Shown here in pieces: positions 32,475 through 41,912 of a stretch of 64,000 nucleotides of DNA (positions are counted from its first letter, which is position 1; each line of letters starts with the position of its first letter). Source of the stretch: Bradyrhizobium sp. DOA9 (GTDB lineage Bacteria > Pseudomonadota > Alphaproteobacteria > Rhizobiales > Xanthobacteraceae); assembly GCF_000617845.2 (NCBI RefSeq), contig NZ_DF820426.1:1-64000 (forward strand). The letters are read 5' to 3'. Below the pieces are notes generated by a model. It did not search any database, was not told where the DNA came from, and saw only the letters and a program-made list of their open reading frames with translations. The translations under genes and the position numbers were made by a program.

Positions 32475-32527
32475 TGCAAACTCAGTTTGCAATCTCAGGC
32501 TTGCCGTCCGTGCAAACTTACTTTGCG
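32475..32527. promoter_or_regulatory. Paired palindromic sites upstream of TonB receptor
   Basis: A perfect 17-bp palindrome TGCAAACTCAGTTTGCA lies at 32475-32491, and an imperfect copy TGCAAACTTACTTTGCG at 32511-32527, with centres 36 bases apart. The same motif occurs at 21613-21629 in the hydrogenase cluster. Paired operators for one regulator are a reasonable reading. Confidence 0.5.
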
Positions 32528-33201
32528 GAGCTCGGGACCGAAGTCACTGATCACTTTTGATTAATGAGCATCGAGCACCTGCATCGGAGAAGAGCTTGCA
32601 GTGCGTTGTGGCTCACCAAACGGTAACGCCTGTTTTCACACAGGCCCACCATTGATCGAAAGCCTGCACCACGCTCCTCGTGGATGGTGATGCCCGCTCT
32701 GACCAACCGGGCGGGACATTATAGGCGTGTCAGTCGCTGCGCCGATCGTCGGGGCGAGGCCAAATGAAGCTGTGGCCATCGCCTTACTCCTCGTCGAAGA
32801 GGTTGGCGAGGATTGGAGCGCTGACCTACATCAATGCTATTACTGCGTAACATCCTCTCGACTCACAATTCCGGCGATCAAGCCGACAAGCTACAGTTCG
32901 TGCTCGACAGCTTCGATACGACCCCTTCCAGGGCGCGTATATGGGCGCTCTCCATGTTGATGGCGCCGACGCCGGCCACAAGGACCTGTTTGTGGAGTCG
33001 AATCAGACGCCCGAAGGCGCTGAGGACGGACTGTTCGCGAAGGGAACCAGCTCCTTCACCAATGCAGCGCGGCAGCCGTGGCACAAGGTCGCCTCTTGCC
33101 GAGCGGCTCTTCTTTGATCTTCTTTCATCCCTATCGATGACTTCCTCAAGCTGCGCAACGAGCTTCGCCCTATGCTCGGCAGGGAACTTGTCCAGATTGA
33201 T
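32528..33201. other. Mostly non-coding stretch with a possible gene remnant
   Basis: No intact gene is recognised. A plus-strand frame without a clear start, about 32943-33114, has protein-like composition (GADAGHKDLFVESNQTPEG, then GLFAKGTSSFTNAARQPWHK) and ends in a stop, so it may be a degraded coding remnant. The rest shows nothing I can name. Confidence 0.35.
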
Positions 33202-34044
33202 CTACTTCCAGCTCACCGCCGGCAGGTCCGCCGCGCCAGGGACGCCCAAAAGGCTCCAATCCGGCTCGCCGCGCTTGAACCCCATGAGGAAATCCTTGTG
33301 AGCTTGCGGCATTTTTCCCGCGAGTTCGGCGATCAGCGTTTCCCGGGCTTCGAGCAACTCGTCCAGGGTTACTTCATCGACGGTCATGCCCTCGAAGCCG
33401 TGCGTGAATTCGTGCTGGATGTCCTTGCGACGAGGAACCACGACCTCGGAAATCGGCCTGTCATGGCTGATAAGGTAGACGATGAACGCCTTGCGGAGAT
33501 CATCCGTGATGCCTTCGTTGGCGAGCAGATCGCGGACATCGAAGAGGTCGCGCGGATGCTGCCGGTCGAGCGCCGCGACGATCTTGCCGGCGTATAGATC
33601 GGCGAACGAAATGACTTTCATCTGTGCGAAGCCGAACGTTTCTTCGACGCTCGCCGACACGTCGCGCAACTCCGGCTCGAAGACGCAGCCCCTGATCACC
33701 GGCGTCACCTCGATCTTGATTTGCGCGTCGCCTTTCTGGATGGTCAACTTGGTGGCGATCTTTTCACGGGCGTTGACGATTTCCGTCACCCGCGCGCCCG
33801 GCAATCCTTTCCCAATGGCCGCCGCCATGCGCTTCATTGCCGCATCGATTGCGCCGAGAGATTGGGGGCGCGGAGCCACCGGCAGATATGTCAGATCGAT
33901 ATCGACCGACAGGCGCGGCATGTCGCGGTGGAAGAGATTGATGGCGGTGCCACCCTTGAGCGCGAAATCAGGCTCCGCGGCGACGAACGGGATCGTCTCG
34001 ATCAACAAGGCCACTTGATGCCGATATTTTTCAGACAGGGGCAT
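33202..34044 (-). CDS. abiEii: AbiEii-type nucleotidyltransferase toxin
   Basis: A 280-residue protein of the nucleotidyltransferase AbiEii/AbiGii family. The active-site pattern is clear: LKGGTAINLF (Gly31, Gly32) followed by RLSVDIDLTY with Asp48 and Asp50. Members transfer nucleotides to RNA, for example the 3' end of tRNA, and cause growth arrest. It overlaps the AbiEi gene by 14 bases. A decayed partial copy lies at 9715-10055. Full length, no frameshift. Confidence 0.88.
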   Translation of the reverse strand: MPLSEKYRHQVALLIETIPFVAAEPDFALKGGTAINLFHRDMPRLSVDIDLTYLPVAPRPQSLGAIDAAMKRMAAAIGKGLPGARVTEIVNAREKIATKLTIQKGDAQIKIEVTPVIRGCVFEPELRDVSASVEETFGFAQMKVISFADLYAGKIVAALDRQHPRDLFDVRDLLANEGITDDLRKAFIVYLISHDRPISEVVVPRRKDIQHEFTHGFEGMTVDEVTLDELLEARETLIAELAGKMPQAHKDFLMGFKRGEPDWSLLGVPGAADLPAVSWK

Positions 34045-34828
34045 TGAGGTCGTCTGGGATGGTTATGAGGTATTTGGTGTCGAGTTTGCCGCCCTTGACG
34101 AGCATGCGCTTTCCCGTGCCGAGATTGACTTTCGACTTGTCGATCTGTTTGAGCCAGGCGTGCTGATGCCGCTCCGCGAACCAGAAGAATAGTCGTTTGA
34201 CCTTGACGCTTTTGCAATCGTCCAGAAGGGTTTGCAGCCGCCGGGGACTCAGGCTCCTCAAGCCTTCCGCCAATGCATCGACCTGATGGAAGCTTTCGTG
34301 GCGGGGCAATTCGTCGAGCAGTTCGAGGAACGCACGCTCGGGCGTCGATACGATGAGAGGCCAGTCGAACGGACCCGGTATTTCCCGCGTCGTTTCCGAT
34401 TTTGATCCGGGCAGGCTTCCGTGCGTTTTGAATAGACTTTGCGCGCGGTGAACGCGGAATTTCTGTTTGAGCGGGAGTTTACCGAGCCAGCCGGGAGCAG
34501 GCCTCGTTCCGTACAGATGTACGGTCGAAGGACCCGTCTGGCTCAAGTAGTGACCGAAGCCTTGCGCTTCGATGGCGGTACGTCCGCCGACGACAAGATC
34601 GGAGCCGAGCAGTCGCTGGAGTGAAACGACGACGCCCTGCCAGGAGAGTTCGCCGAGCGGGCGCTTGAAGGTTCCCCGCGCCGGCTGGACCAGCCAACCG
34701 GCCGATACGTATTGGCTGCGCAGGCTGGTGGAATATCCGTGCCGTTCCATCCAGACAGCATCGACCAGAAGTCCCTGCGGGAGGGTTCTTTCGAGCTTGT
34801 TTAGCTTTCGGTCGTTTTGCTCAGCCAT
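34031..34828 (-). CDS. abiEi: AbiEi-type antitoxin
   Basis: A 265-residue protein with an N-terminal winged-helix region (LLVDAVWMERHGYSTSLRSQ, YVSAGWLVQPARGTFKRP) as in AbiEi antitoxins, a central strand-rich region, and a C-terminal domain that in this family interacts with the operator or toxin. The pair forms a type IV toxin-antitoxin/abortive-infection module. I start at the ATG at 34828 (MAEQNDRKLNK); the longer frame to 34897 is possible. Upstream, CTAAGTAAATTA and CTAAGCAAAATTA-like repeats at about 34830-34910 could be its operator. Confidence 0.82.
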   Translation of the reverse strand: MAEQNDRKLNKLERTLPQGLLVDAVWMERHGYSTSLRSQYVSAGWLVQPARGTFKRPLGELSWQGVVVSLQRLLGSDLVVGGRTAIEAQGFGHYLSQTGPSTVHLYGTRPAPGWLGKLPLKQKFRVHRAQSLFKTHGSLPGSKSETTREIPGPFDWPLIVSTPERAFLELLDELPRHESFHQVDALAEGLRSLSPRRLQTLLDDCKSVKVKRLFFWFAERHQHAWLKQIDKSKVNLGTGKRMLVKGGKLDTKYLITIPDDLNAPV

Positions 34829-34992
34829 ACTAAGTAAATTAGCATTTTTTCGAACCAACCTCAAGGTTTCAAATCTGACCATTTTACGTAGTTCCACTAA
34901 GCAAAATTACTTAAGCATAAACCGCCCGGAAACCTTCGTTCCGAGGCCTCGGGACCCCTTTCCGAAAGCCGAGACTCGCTGGTTAGCTGTCA

Positions 34993-36828
34993 ATCGGCTT
35001 GCAAATTTGACCCCTCGTATTGCCGCATCTACGAATGTTACCCTGATGGCGCCATTGCCGATGACGATCCGATGTCGATTGATCGGCCGCGCCAGATGGC
35101 TTTCCCGGCTTGCTCGACGAGAGGGGCTGTGGGCGGGTCGGGCCCTACATAGCCCGAGCCGTCCACAACCCCGGGCAATGGGGCAGCGGTCGTGGCGTCG
35201 CCGAGCGGGCCTTGGGCGGCCAACCGTTCGGCAGCCCTCCGTCTGAGCGCCCTCAGCAGACGTTGCACAATCGAATGCTGTCTCTTCCCGAACTCCTCGG
35301 GGTATTTCTCGCTCAGCCGACCGACAATTGCGAGCGCCGTCAGCTGCGGCTGCTCTGCGAGCCAGGCTTCGATCGCAGCAAGATGCGGGTCGAGCTTGGA
35401 CGGCATGCGAACTCTGGTCTTATAGGGCCGACGGGTTCGCCGGTGCGTGGCACGTGGCTCGCCGACCGTCACCGTCTTGCCGAGCGTCTTCGCGAACGTC
35501 GCCGCGCTCGCTGTCGGGGCGCGAGTGTGAGCGGGTTGCAGGCCGAGCGCCTTTCCGGCACGACGATCGACGCGATTGCCTAGTTCCTCTTGGGTTGCGC
35601 GAATCTCCGCCAACAGCGCGACCGGATCGAGCGAGCGATACTGATCGCGGAGCCGTTTCTTCACGGCCGCGGTCACCTTGGGATGCGCCAATGCACGCTC
35701 ATAGGGCGTCGATGGGAGATAATAGCGCTTGATCACTTTAGCCCCTTCGCGCCGCTTCTCCTTCAGCTTGAACGACGGTTGGAAGAAGTTGACGTAGAGC
35801 CGTGCCGCCGCATAGAGGCGGCCCATCATAAGCGCCGTCTCGACGCCATCGAAGCGGCCATAGCCCATGAGGCGGCGGACGACGGCACCATTCTTCTGCT
35901 CGACAAACGCCTGGTCGTTCTTCTTATAGGCGCGCGAGCGTGTAACTTCGAGCTTCTGTTCGCGACACCATGGCACGACGACATCGTTCATGAAGGCGCT
36001 GTCGTTGTCGAAGTCCACGCCGCGCAACAGCCACGGGAACAGGCTCTGTGCGCGGTTGATCGCCTCGACGACCAGCGAACCTTCCCGCGTCAGCAGCGGC
36101 AGACACTCCGTCCAACCGGTGGCGACATCGACCATCGTTAGGGTTTGGATGAACGAGCCAGCCACCGACGTGCCGCCGTGGGCGACCATATCGACCTCGC
36201 AGAAGCCGGGCACCGGGCTGTTCCAGTCATTGAACGTGCGGATCGGGACCTCGCGCCGGATTGCCGAATAGAATCCGGCACGGCGCCGCCTGCCGCCGCT
36301 CGCTGCGATCTTCACATCGACGAGCAGGCGATCGATGGTGGCGGCGCTGATGGCCAGAACACGATCACGGTCCGACTGGCCAAGCTGCAATCGGCCATGT
36401 TGCTCAAGGGCAGGCAGCAAGGTCGGGATCATCACCTTGAGCCGCTTGCCGCATACCCGATCCGAAGCCTCCCACAGCGCCGTCAGCGCGTCCTTGATCG
36501 TCGCGCCATATCTACGTCTTCGCTTGCTTGTTGCCTCGACCTCGCCCGGTCCAACCGTCTCGCGTCGCCGGAGCGCGCGCACCGCATGCTTGCGATGCCA
36601 GCCCGTCGTCGCGCACAGCTCGTCGAGGATCCGTCCCTTCTCTGCTCGTTTGGCCGACCGGTAACGCTCCGTTACGGCCGACACGAGCTCCCGCCGCGCG
36701 CCCATGCTGATCTTTCTCGCCATGAAGGCCACCGAACCGATTCGGTGGCGCCGACCCAGTCATCGGCGAGAAGTTGTCCAGTAACATTCTGGGTGAGGCA
36801 ATGCGGGGGTCAATTTTGGACGCCGATC
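34993..36828. mobile_element. IS element with about 49-bp imperfect terminal inverted repeats
   Basis: The left end (34993-35041) and the reverse complement of the right end (36781-36828) align: both begin ATCGGC, then share CAAA-x-TTGACCCC, ATTGCC and AATGTTAC in order. They bracket a single transposase gene on the minus strand. I could not identify a target duplication: the bases just outside (TGTCA versus GGGGG) differ. Family assignment is limited to a DDE/integrase-type element of about 1.8 kb. Confidence 0.75.
35038..36723 (-). CDS. Transposase with integrase (rve/DDE) catalytic core
   Basis: A 561-residue transposase. The N-terminal helix-turn-helix region (KRAEKGRILDELCATTGWHR, KHAVRALRRRE) precedes a DDE core: FCEVDMVAHGG with the first Asp, DFDNDSAFMN with the second, and DQAFVEQKNGAVVRR with the Glu. 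The basic C-terminal region (ATHRRTRRPYKTRVRMPSK) is typical of DNA-binding tails. It looks complete. The ATG at 36723 is preferred over a GTG at 36732. Its stop lies inside the left inverted repeat. Confidence 0.88.
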   Translation of the reverse strand: MARKISMGARRELVSAVTERYRSAKRAEKGRILDELCATTGWHRKHAVRALRRRETVGPGEVEATSKRRRRYGATIKDALTALWEASDRVCGKRLKVMIPTLLPALEQHGRLQLGQSDRDRVLAISAATIDRLLVDVKIAASGGRRRRAGFYSAIRREVPIRTFNDWNSPVPGFCEVDMVAHGGTSVAGSFIQTLTMVDVATGWTECLPLLTREGSLVVEAINRAQSLFPWLLRGVDFDNDSAFMNDVVVPWCREQKLEVTRSRAYKKNDQAFVEQKNGAVVRRLMGYGRFDGVETALMMGRLYAAARLYVNFFQPSFKLKEKRREGAKVIKRYYLPSTPYERALAHPKVTAAVKKRLRDQYRSLDPVALLAEIRATQEELGNRVDRRAGKALGLQPAHTRAPTASAATFAKTLGKTVTVGEPRATHRRTRRPYKTRVRMPSKLDPHLAAIEAWLAEQPQLTALAIVGRLSEKYPEEFGKRQHSIVQRLLRALRRRAAERLAAQGPLGDATTAAPLPGVVDGSGYVGPDPPTAPLVEQAGKAIWRGRSIDIGSSSAMAPSG

Positions 36829-36943
36829 CCCCGGCTTAGGGGGTCAATATTGCAGACGATGACGTAATTGCGGTCAGCGCTCGTGGCACGAAAAGCTCCA
36901 TTAGAATCGAGCTCTCGCAATCAACCGATTCGGAGAACCTGTC

Positions 36944-37972
36944 ATGAAGCAATATGTCGGACTCGATGTCTCGCAAAAAGAAACTTCGGTGTGCGTGGTC
37001 AATGAAGCGGGCGAGGTCTTGTTCGAAGGGAAGGCCAAGTCCGACCCGGGGGCGCTCGCGGCACTGCTTTGCAAGCGGGCGCCACAGGCGGAACGCATCG
37101 GCTTTGAGACCGGCGCGATGGCGAGTTGGCTGTGGCATGAACTTCGCAGGGTCGATCTTCCGGTGGTTTGCATCGACGCTCGGCATGCCCACGCGGCCTT
37201 GTCGGTACGCATGAACAAGAGCGATCAGAATGATGCTCGAGGTCTGGCCGAACTGGTGCGAGTTGGCTGGTATCGAGAAGTCAAAGTCAAGAGCCAGGAA
37301 AGTCAGAAGATTCGCGCGATACTCGTCGCGAGATCCCGGCTCGTGGCCATTCGTCGAGATATCGAAAACCAGGTCCGTAGCCTGATCAAAGAATCCGGGC
37401 TGCTGTTTCCACGCGCGATAGGCCTGCAATTCCGCAATCTGGTCCGTGACCTGTTGGCTGACGGTCATCAGCTCCTCGGTGTGATCGCGCCGCTTCTGTC
37501 GATCCACGAGCAGATCTGCAAGCAGCAAAGCAAGTTCGACGATGAAGTCCGACAGCTTGCGAGGTCGGATGAGACGACGCGTCGCTTAATGACGGTTCCT
37601 GGGGTTGGTGTGGTGACTGCCTTGACGTTCCGACATACGATCGATGACCCATCGCGATTCCGATCAGCATCGAGCGTCGGCGCCTATCTGGGTCTTACAC
37701 CGCGGCGCAGTCAGTCTGGCGAAACGGATATCAATGGAAAGATATCCCGATGGGGCGACCGTCTTCTCCGAACTTACCTGTTCGAAGCGGCGACAGTTCT
37801 GCTTTATCGGACGAAGAAATGGTCTTCTCTCAAGGCTTGGGGAATTAAGCTTGCCAAGCGGATTGGCATGAGAAAGGCAAAGGTTGCTATCGCGCGGAAG
37901 ATCGCCCTAGTTCTTCACTGTATCTGGGTAGACGGCACATCGTTCGACTGGGGCCAGGCGAAGGAAGCCTGA
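36944..37972 (+). CDS. IS110-family transposase
   Basis: A 342-residue DEDD/Ser recombinase. The N-terminal RuvC-like domain shows YVGLDVSQKETSVCVV, then FETGAMASWLWHEL and KSDQNDARGLAELVR with the catalytic acids. The C-terminal Tnp_20 domain has MTVPGVGVVTALTFRHTI, with YLGLTPRRSQSGET further on, and the catalytic Ser in the SASSVGAYLGL region. Complete in length. IS110 elements have no inverted repeats and use a bridge RNA from their non-coding ends; the flanks here (36829-36943 and 37973-38357) are where it would be encoded. Confidence 0.93.
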   Translation: MKQYVGLDVSQKETSVCVVNEAGEVLFEGKAKSDPGALAALLCKRAPQAERIGFETGAMASWLWHELRRVDLPVVCIDARHAHAALSVRMNKSDQNDARGLAELVRVGWYREVKVKSQESQKIRAILVARSRLVAIRRDIENQVRSLIKESGLLFPRAIGLQFRNLVRDLLADGHQLLGVIAPLLSIHEQICKQQSKFDDEVRQLARSDETTRRLMTVPGVGVVTALTFRHTIDDPSRFRSASSVGAYLGLTPRRSQSGETDINGKISRWGDRLLRTYLFEAATVLLYRTKKWSSLKAWGIKLAKRIGMRKAKVAIARKIALVLHCIWVDGTSFDWGQAKEA

Positions 37973-38357
37973 TACGATTTTGTGAAGTTCCTGGTCCGGT
38001 CCGCCGGACTGGCGATGTCCCGCTGGGACGGTGTTGTGGCGACCTCGTTCATTCGGCTGGTGGCGGCTTGACCGTACTCCGCTGCAGACGTTGAGGCACC
38101 CGACCCGGACATCATCATGAGGCGCTACGCGACCTCGGAAAGGACCATGACCCCAGCGACGACGTCAACCGGTCCGAGCGATCCCATGCCTGGCCAGCAA
38201 ACCATGTATCACCCGCGCCCGAGCCGTCTCCGCAACCCTGACCAGCTGCGACGGCACGAGCGCTACCACCTTGCTGTTGGAGAGTTCAAAAATGTGAGCT
38301 TGACAACAAACCGCAATTAAAGGGCCGAATGACAGGTTAGCCCCTAATCGAGCTTTG
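37973..38357. other. Non-coding flank of IS110 element
   Basis: No gene is evident in 385 bases between the IS110 transposase and the winged-helix-like gene. The first part is probably the right end of the IS110 element; I cannot place its boundary because the family lacks terminal repeats. Bridge-RNA coding is possible but no secondary structure was computed. Confidence 0.4.
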
Positions 38358-38774
38358 TTACGACGCACTCGCTTGTCTTCGCCGAACAACGTCGCGTTGG
38401 TGTCGCTTGCGTTCCGGCATGCGTCGAACTGGCGCTATCGGAGGCGTTGGTAACAAAGTCGTGGCTGGGGTCGGCTCCTCGACCGCGCGGACAGCAGGCG
38501 GCTCCGTTGCTTGGCCGGGTGCGGGCCGCGCCTCCATGATCTCAAGAACTGCACGTCCCTTATCGGTGACACGCCAGCCGCCGTTCATCCGCTCGATGAG
38601 ACCTTGGGAAAAGATATCCAAGTCGGGCACGCGAGCTGCCAATCGCTTCGTGCGTTCGGCCCAGTCCCGTCCGCTGGTCGCCAGAATCGCCATATCGCGC
38701 TTGAGGTCCACTATAGAGGCGAACCCATCTGGATAGCTGACCAACACCTTGAGAACCGTCACCTGGAAGTTCAC
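38358..38774 (-). CDS. Winged-helix-like small protein, intact copy
   Basis: A 138-residue protein, the intact partner of the nonsense-mutated copy at 1041-1457. Residues 1-75 look like a winged helix (VLKVLVSYPDGFASIVDLKR, ATSGRDWAERTKRLAARVPD, LIERMNGGWRVTDKGRAVLE), followed by a Pro-, Ala- and Arg-rich tail likely to be disordered. Translation starts at a GTG shared with the other copy. No family name is recognised; DNA binding is an inference from the fold pattern. Confidence 0.65.
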   Translation of the reverse strand: MNFQVTVLKVLVSYPDGFASIVDLKRDMAILATSGRDWAERTKRLAARVPDLDIFSQGLIERMNGGWRVTDKGRAVLEIMEARPAPGQATEPPAVRAVEEPTPATTLLPTPPIAPVRRMPERKRHQRDVVRRRQASAS

Positions 38775-38958
38775 TGCCCCACCCGTATCCGGCCTCCGCG
38801 AACTTGCATCCTCTACATCTTACATTCGCTGGTTTTCGTTGGAAGTGCGCAGCGCAAAGCTCCTCGTTCGGCATGACAATACCTGAAGACTCGAGCCAGC
38901 CCCTCCCAAGAGTTGGAGCCTTTCGTACGAAATACCCCAGTCGCAGAAATACTTGAGA

Positions 38959-39954
38959 TTAGCGGACGTGTGCGACGGGCCAATCGGCATAGCGAATGCG
39001 GTAAGTTAGGCACCGGGGCGAGCGACGGTAAGATAAAGAGTTCGCCCGCCTAACGCGATCGAGGAGCGCAGCCCGCATCGGGCGTTTCAGGCCGCTCCAC
39101 CACAAGTCAGACATGCACGTAAACTCTATGTGCTCAAAAGCGCATTGAACGGCAAGCGACGCCATCTGCTCTCTCGGCAGGGCGGCGAAGGAGCGGGCGA
39201 ACTGCTCCGCGGCTTGGTCGCGACCAAGCCAAGTGAAAGCCAAAACTGCTCCGCCGTTGAGGGCTAGCAAGTGCATCGCCACATAGCAACACAGATCGAC
39301 TGGCTTTTGGACGCATCGGGCGGCGAAATCGTACATTGGCCGGAAGGCGCCAGCGGCCATCACAGCAGGTGCCGCGTCAAACCACACGACGAGGCTACGA
39401 AGATCCTCGAAGCGTCGGGCCGTGATCAATCTTTCGGTACGGACTAAGGCCTGATGCGCCTCCTCGGAAGCCCGGTCGTTACACATGGCAATCCAAGAGA
39501 ATCTGAGGTTCCGCGGGTCGGTTGATTGGTGGTCCAACTCGGATTCCGCCGACTCAAGCTGGCTGTTGCGCTGATAGAACTCGGCAGCAATTGCCCGATA
39601 GTGCAGCAGCGCGAGCTGCTCGGGCGAGAAAACCAGCGGCGCATCTTCGACTGGCGCGAAGAGAAGCTTGTCATGACCCGCACAGAAACAGTTCATGGTC
39701 GAGAATTCACCGACGCCAATTTCTTTTGCCTCGAACTCCGTCCGCTGCATCTTCATTATGGCGAGCAACGAGGTGGGGACGGCGACAATGTGCCCATTCT
39801 GGGCGATCTGCTTCAGCTGGGAGCGAGGAATGATGTGAGCGCGAATGATCTGGCCTTCGCACGGCGACTGATCGCTCGCAGCGAGGCACTCTTTGAAATT
39901 GAAGAAGCGCTGGTGTTTTTCTGTGAAGGACCAGAGCTGAGGCGGAATCGACAT
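38959..39954 (-). CDS. HNH-like zinc-site protein of unknown function
   Basis: A 331-residue protein. Its N-terminal third has ECLAASDQSPCEGQIIRAHI followed by IPRSQLKQIAQNGHIVAV and, later, GVGEFSTMNCFCAGHDKLLF. This C...H...C-x-C-x2-H spacing with an AHIIP core resembles a divergent HNH/treble-clef nuclease fold. The remaining helical 200 residues match nothing I know. I start it at the ATG at 39954 (MSIPPQLWSF); a longer frame to 40035 exists. It is next to the DUF2130 gene on the same strand with a gap of about 160 bases. Confidence 0.6.
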   Translation of the reverse strand: MSIPPQLWSFTEKHQRFFNFKECLAASDQSPCEGQIIRAHIIPRSQLKQIAQNGHIVAVPTSLLAIMKMQRTEFEAKEIGVGEFSTMNCFCAGHDKLLFAPVEDAPLVFSPEQLALLHYRAIAAEFYQRNSQLESAESELDHQSTDPRNLRFSWIAMCNDRASEEAHQALVRTERLITARRFEDLRSLVVWFDAAPAVMAAGAFRPMYDFAARCVQKPVDLCCYVAMHLLALNGGAVLAFTWLGRDQAAEQFARSFAALPREQMASLAVQCAFEHIEFTCMSDLWWSGLKRPMRAALLDRVRRANSLSYRRSPRCLTYRIRYADWPVAHVR

Positions 39955-40115
39955 GGTTTGTAGAAGAACAGTTTCTGCGTGGTCGGCCCAGCCTCTGGCT
40001 CCGCAACTGTTCCGACCACATGTGTAGTGACGCAAAATGGCGAACGCCTAGTCTCTAATAATAAACTTGGGGTGCGCCAGCTTACACAATCATGCATCGT
40101 CCGACCAAGGCATCA

Positions 40116-41522
40116 TTACTCGGCGGCCTCGATTTGGCTTTTAAGCTCCGCGAATTTCGCCGCCATCGTCGGATTGGACCGGGTCAACTTCTTGATCGTC
40201 ACATCCTGGGCCTTGTCGTTTGCGAGGCGCAGATTACGGTCCGCACCAATCAGCGCATCCTTTGTTTTCTGAAGATGATCGATAGACTTATCAATCTCAG
40301 TGATCGCCGTCTGGAAATGCCTGGAGGCAAGATCGTAATTCTTGGCGAACCCGTTCTTGAATGTCTCCAACTGGTTTTCAAACTGTGTGATGTCTATATT
40401 CTGCGCCTTAACAAGCGCCAGCTCCGTCCTGTACTTCAATGAGTTCAGAGAGGCGTTCCGCAAAAGCGTAATCATCGGCAGGAAGAATTGCGGCCGGATG
40501 ACGTACATCTTCGGATAACGGTGGAAGACGTCGACGATGCCCGCATTGTAGAGTTCGTTGTCCGGTTCGAGCAGTGAGACCAGGATGGCATACTCGCAGC
40601 CCTTCTCGGTGCGATCCCGGTCGAGTTCCTTGAGGAAGTCCTCGTTTTTGCCCCGCGTTGCGGTCCTATCGCTTTCGTTCTTCATCTCGAACATAATCGA
40701 GATGAATTCGGTGCCGGCCTCGTCCGACTCGCGAAAGATATAATCACCTTTGCTGCCGGTGCGCGCGTCGTTGTCTTTCTCGAAGTATGCCCGCGGAAAG
40801 GCCATCGAGCGCACCTTGTTGAACTCGGTTTCGCAGTGCTGTTCGAGGGTTTCGCCGACCATCTTGGTCGACAAACGACTTTTCATGTCCTTCAGCCGTT
40901 CGATCGCGTCATCGCGATCCTTGAGCTGCGTTTCATACTTGTCCTTGAGAGCCTTTTCAGCAAGCTGCTTCTCAAGCTGTACCTGCTTGATGCCGCTTTT
41001 CAGCTCATCGCGCTCTTTTTCGATCGCGCCGACTGCCTCGGTCAGGGCGAGCTTTTTCTCAAGCTCGACGGCCTGGAGCTTGGCCTTCAGCTCTCGGATT
41101 TCGTCTTCCTTGGCAGCAGACACTTTGTGGAGCTCGCTGGCCAAGAGGGCATCAGCAAGCTCGGAGGCAGACTTCTTCTCGCGCTCAGCTTGCGCGAGAG
41201 CGTTCGCGAGCGTGTCGCGCTCTTTCTCCATGATATTGAGCGCTTCGGTGACAGCGAGCTTCTGCGTGACCTCACTCGCCTCAAGCTTGGACTTTAGCAC
41301 CTGGATTTCGGCGTCCTTGGCAGCCGCGCTCCTCTGCAAATCGCTGCTGATTTTGGCCTTGGCTAATTCCACAGCGTTCTGCTTCTCGCGCTCGGCCAAT
41401 TCCAGCCGTTCGTGCAATTGTCTCTCGAAGTCGCTGTCGCGGACCTGCTTCAGGATCTCCGCGTAACCGGACTCATCGACCTTGAAGGCCTTGTCGCAGT
41501 GGGGACAGATGATTTCGTTCAT
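40116..41522 (-). CDS. DUF2130 protein with zinc finger and long coiled coil
   Basis: A 468-residue protein. The N-terminus has a CPHC zinc-knuckle (MNEIICPHCDKAFKVDES). Residues about 35-225 form a long coiled coil of repeated K/E-rich heptads. The C-terminal DUF2130 domain follows (KMVGETLEQHCETEFNKVRS, ARTGSKGDYIFRESDEAGTE, FISIMFEMKNESD); the D-Y-I-F...E-M-K pattern is that of a PD-(D/E)XK nuclease core. DUF2130 proteins are widespread and of unsettled role, often near mobile or defence genes. It appears complete. Confidence 0.85.
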   Translation of the reverse strand: MNEIICPHCDKAFKVDESGYAEILKQVRDSDFERQLHERLELAEREKQNAVELAKAKISSDLQRSAAAKDAEIQVLKSKLEASEVTQKLAVTEALNIMEKERDTLANALAQAEREKKSASELADALLASELHKVSAAKEDEIRELKAKLQAVELEKKLALTEAVGAIEKERDELKSGIKQVQLEKQLAEKALKDKYETQLKDRDDAIERLKDMKSRLSTKMVGETLEQHCETEFNKVRSMAFPRAYFEKDNDARTGSKGDYIFRESDEAGTEFISIMFEMKNESDRTATRGKNEDFLKELDRDRTEKGCEYAILVSLLEPDNELYNAGIVDVFHRYPKMYVIRPQFFLPMITLLRNASLNSLKYRTELALVKAQNIDITQFENQLETFKNGFAKNYDLASRHFQTAITEIDKSIDHLQKTKDALIGADRNLRLANDKAQDVTIKKLTRSNPTMAAKFAELKSQIEAAE

Positions 41523-41912
41523 GCTTCCTGTCCGAATCGGGGCAGCTGCTGTTGTCGTTCAAAAATGGCTACGGACCAGCGGAATCGGCCTCCGCCCGCC
41601 GCGAGAACAAAATTAGAACGGGCTCATTTAGAGGGTCAAGCCAGAAGCAGCGGTTTCACGCATTTTGCTTTGGCAATCCCCCGCTTTCCGAGGCGCCGGC
41701 GAAGTCACTCGGACGGCTTGTGACGGGTCAGATCGCGACCTCCATCTCCTCGGCGTAGACTCCCGAAAGCCCCCTCCTATTATTAAGTGGCGAGAACAAA
41801 TCATCTGGTCTTCTTCGCCCGCAGGGGCTTTTCCGACGAATTGCGGGAAGCAGCGTATCGCTCCGGCGAAGACCGCCTTGCGCGGTTTGATGGAGGATGA
41901 AGACATAGGCGT
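41523..41912. other. Intergenic, containing left end of the IS66 element
   Basis: No gene is recognised here. The left end of the IS66 element must lie here: a GTAGAC-type end near 41755 could pair with GTAGGC near 44650 on the other strand, but the outside 8-mers do not match, so I do not assert the boundary. Confidence 0.35.

Noticed and set aside
32943..33114. Protein-like plus-strand frame between TonB receptor and abiEii
   Set aside because: No start or ribosome-binding site and no recognisable family; kept only as a possible remnant.
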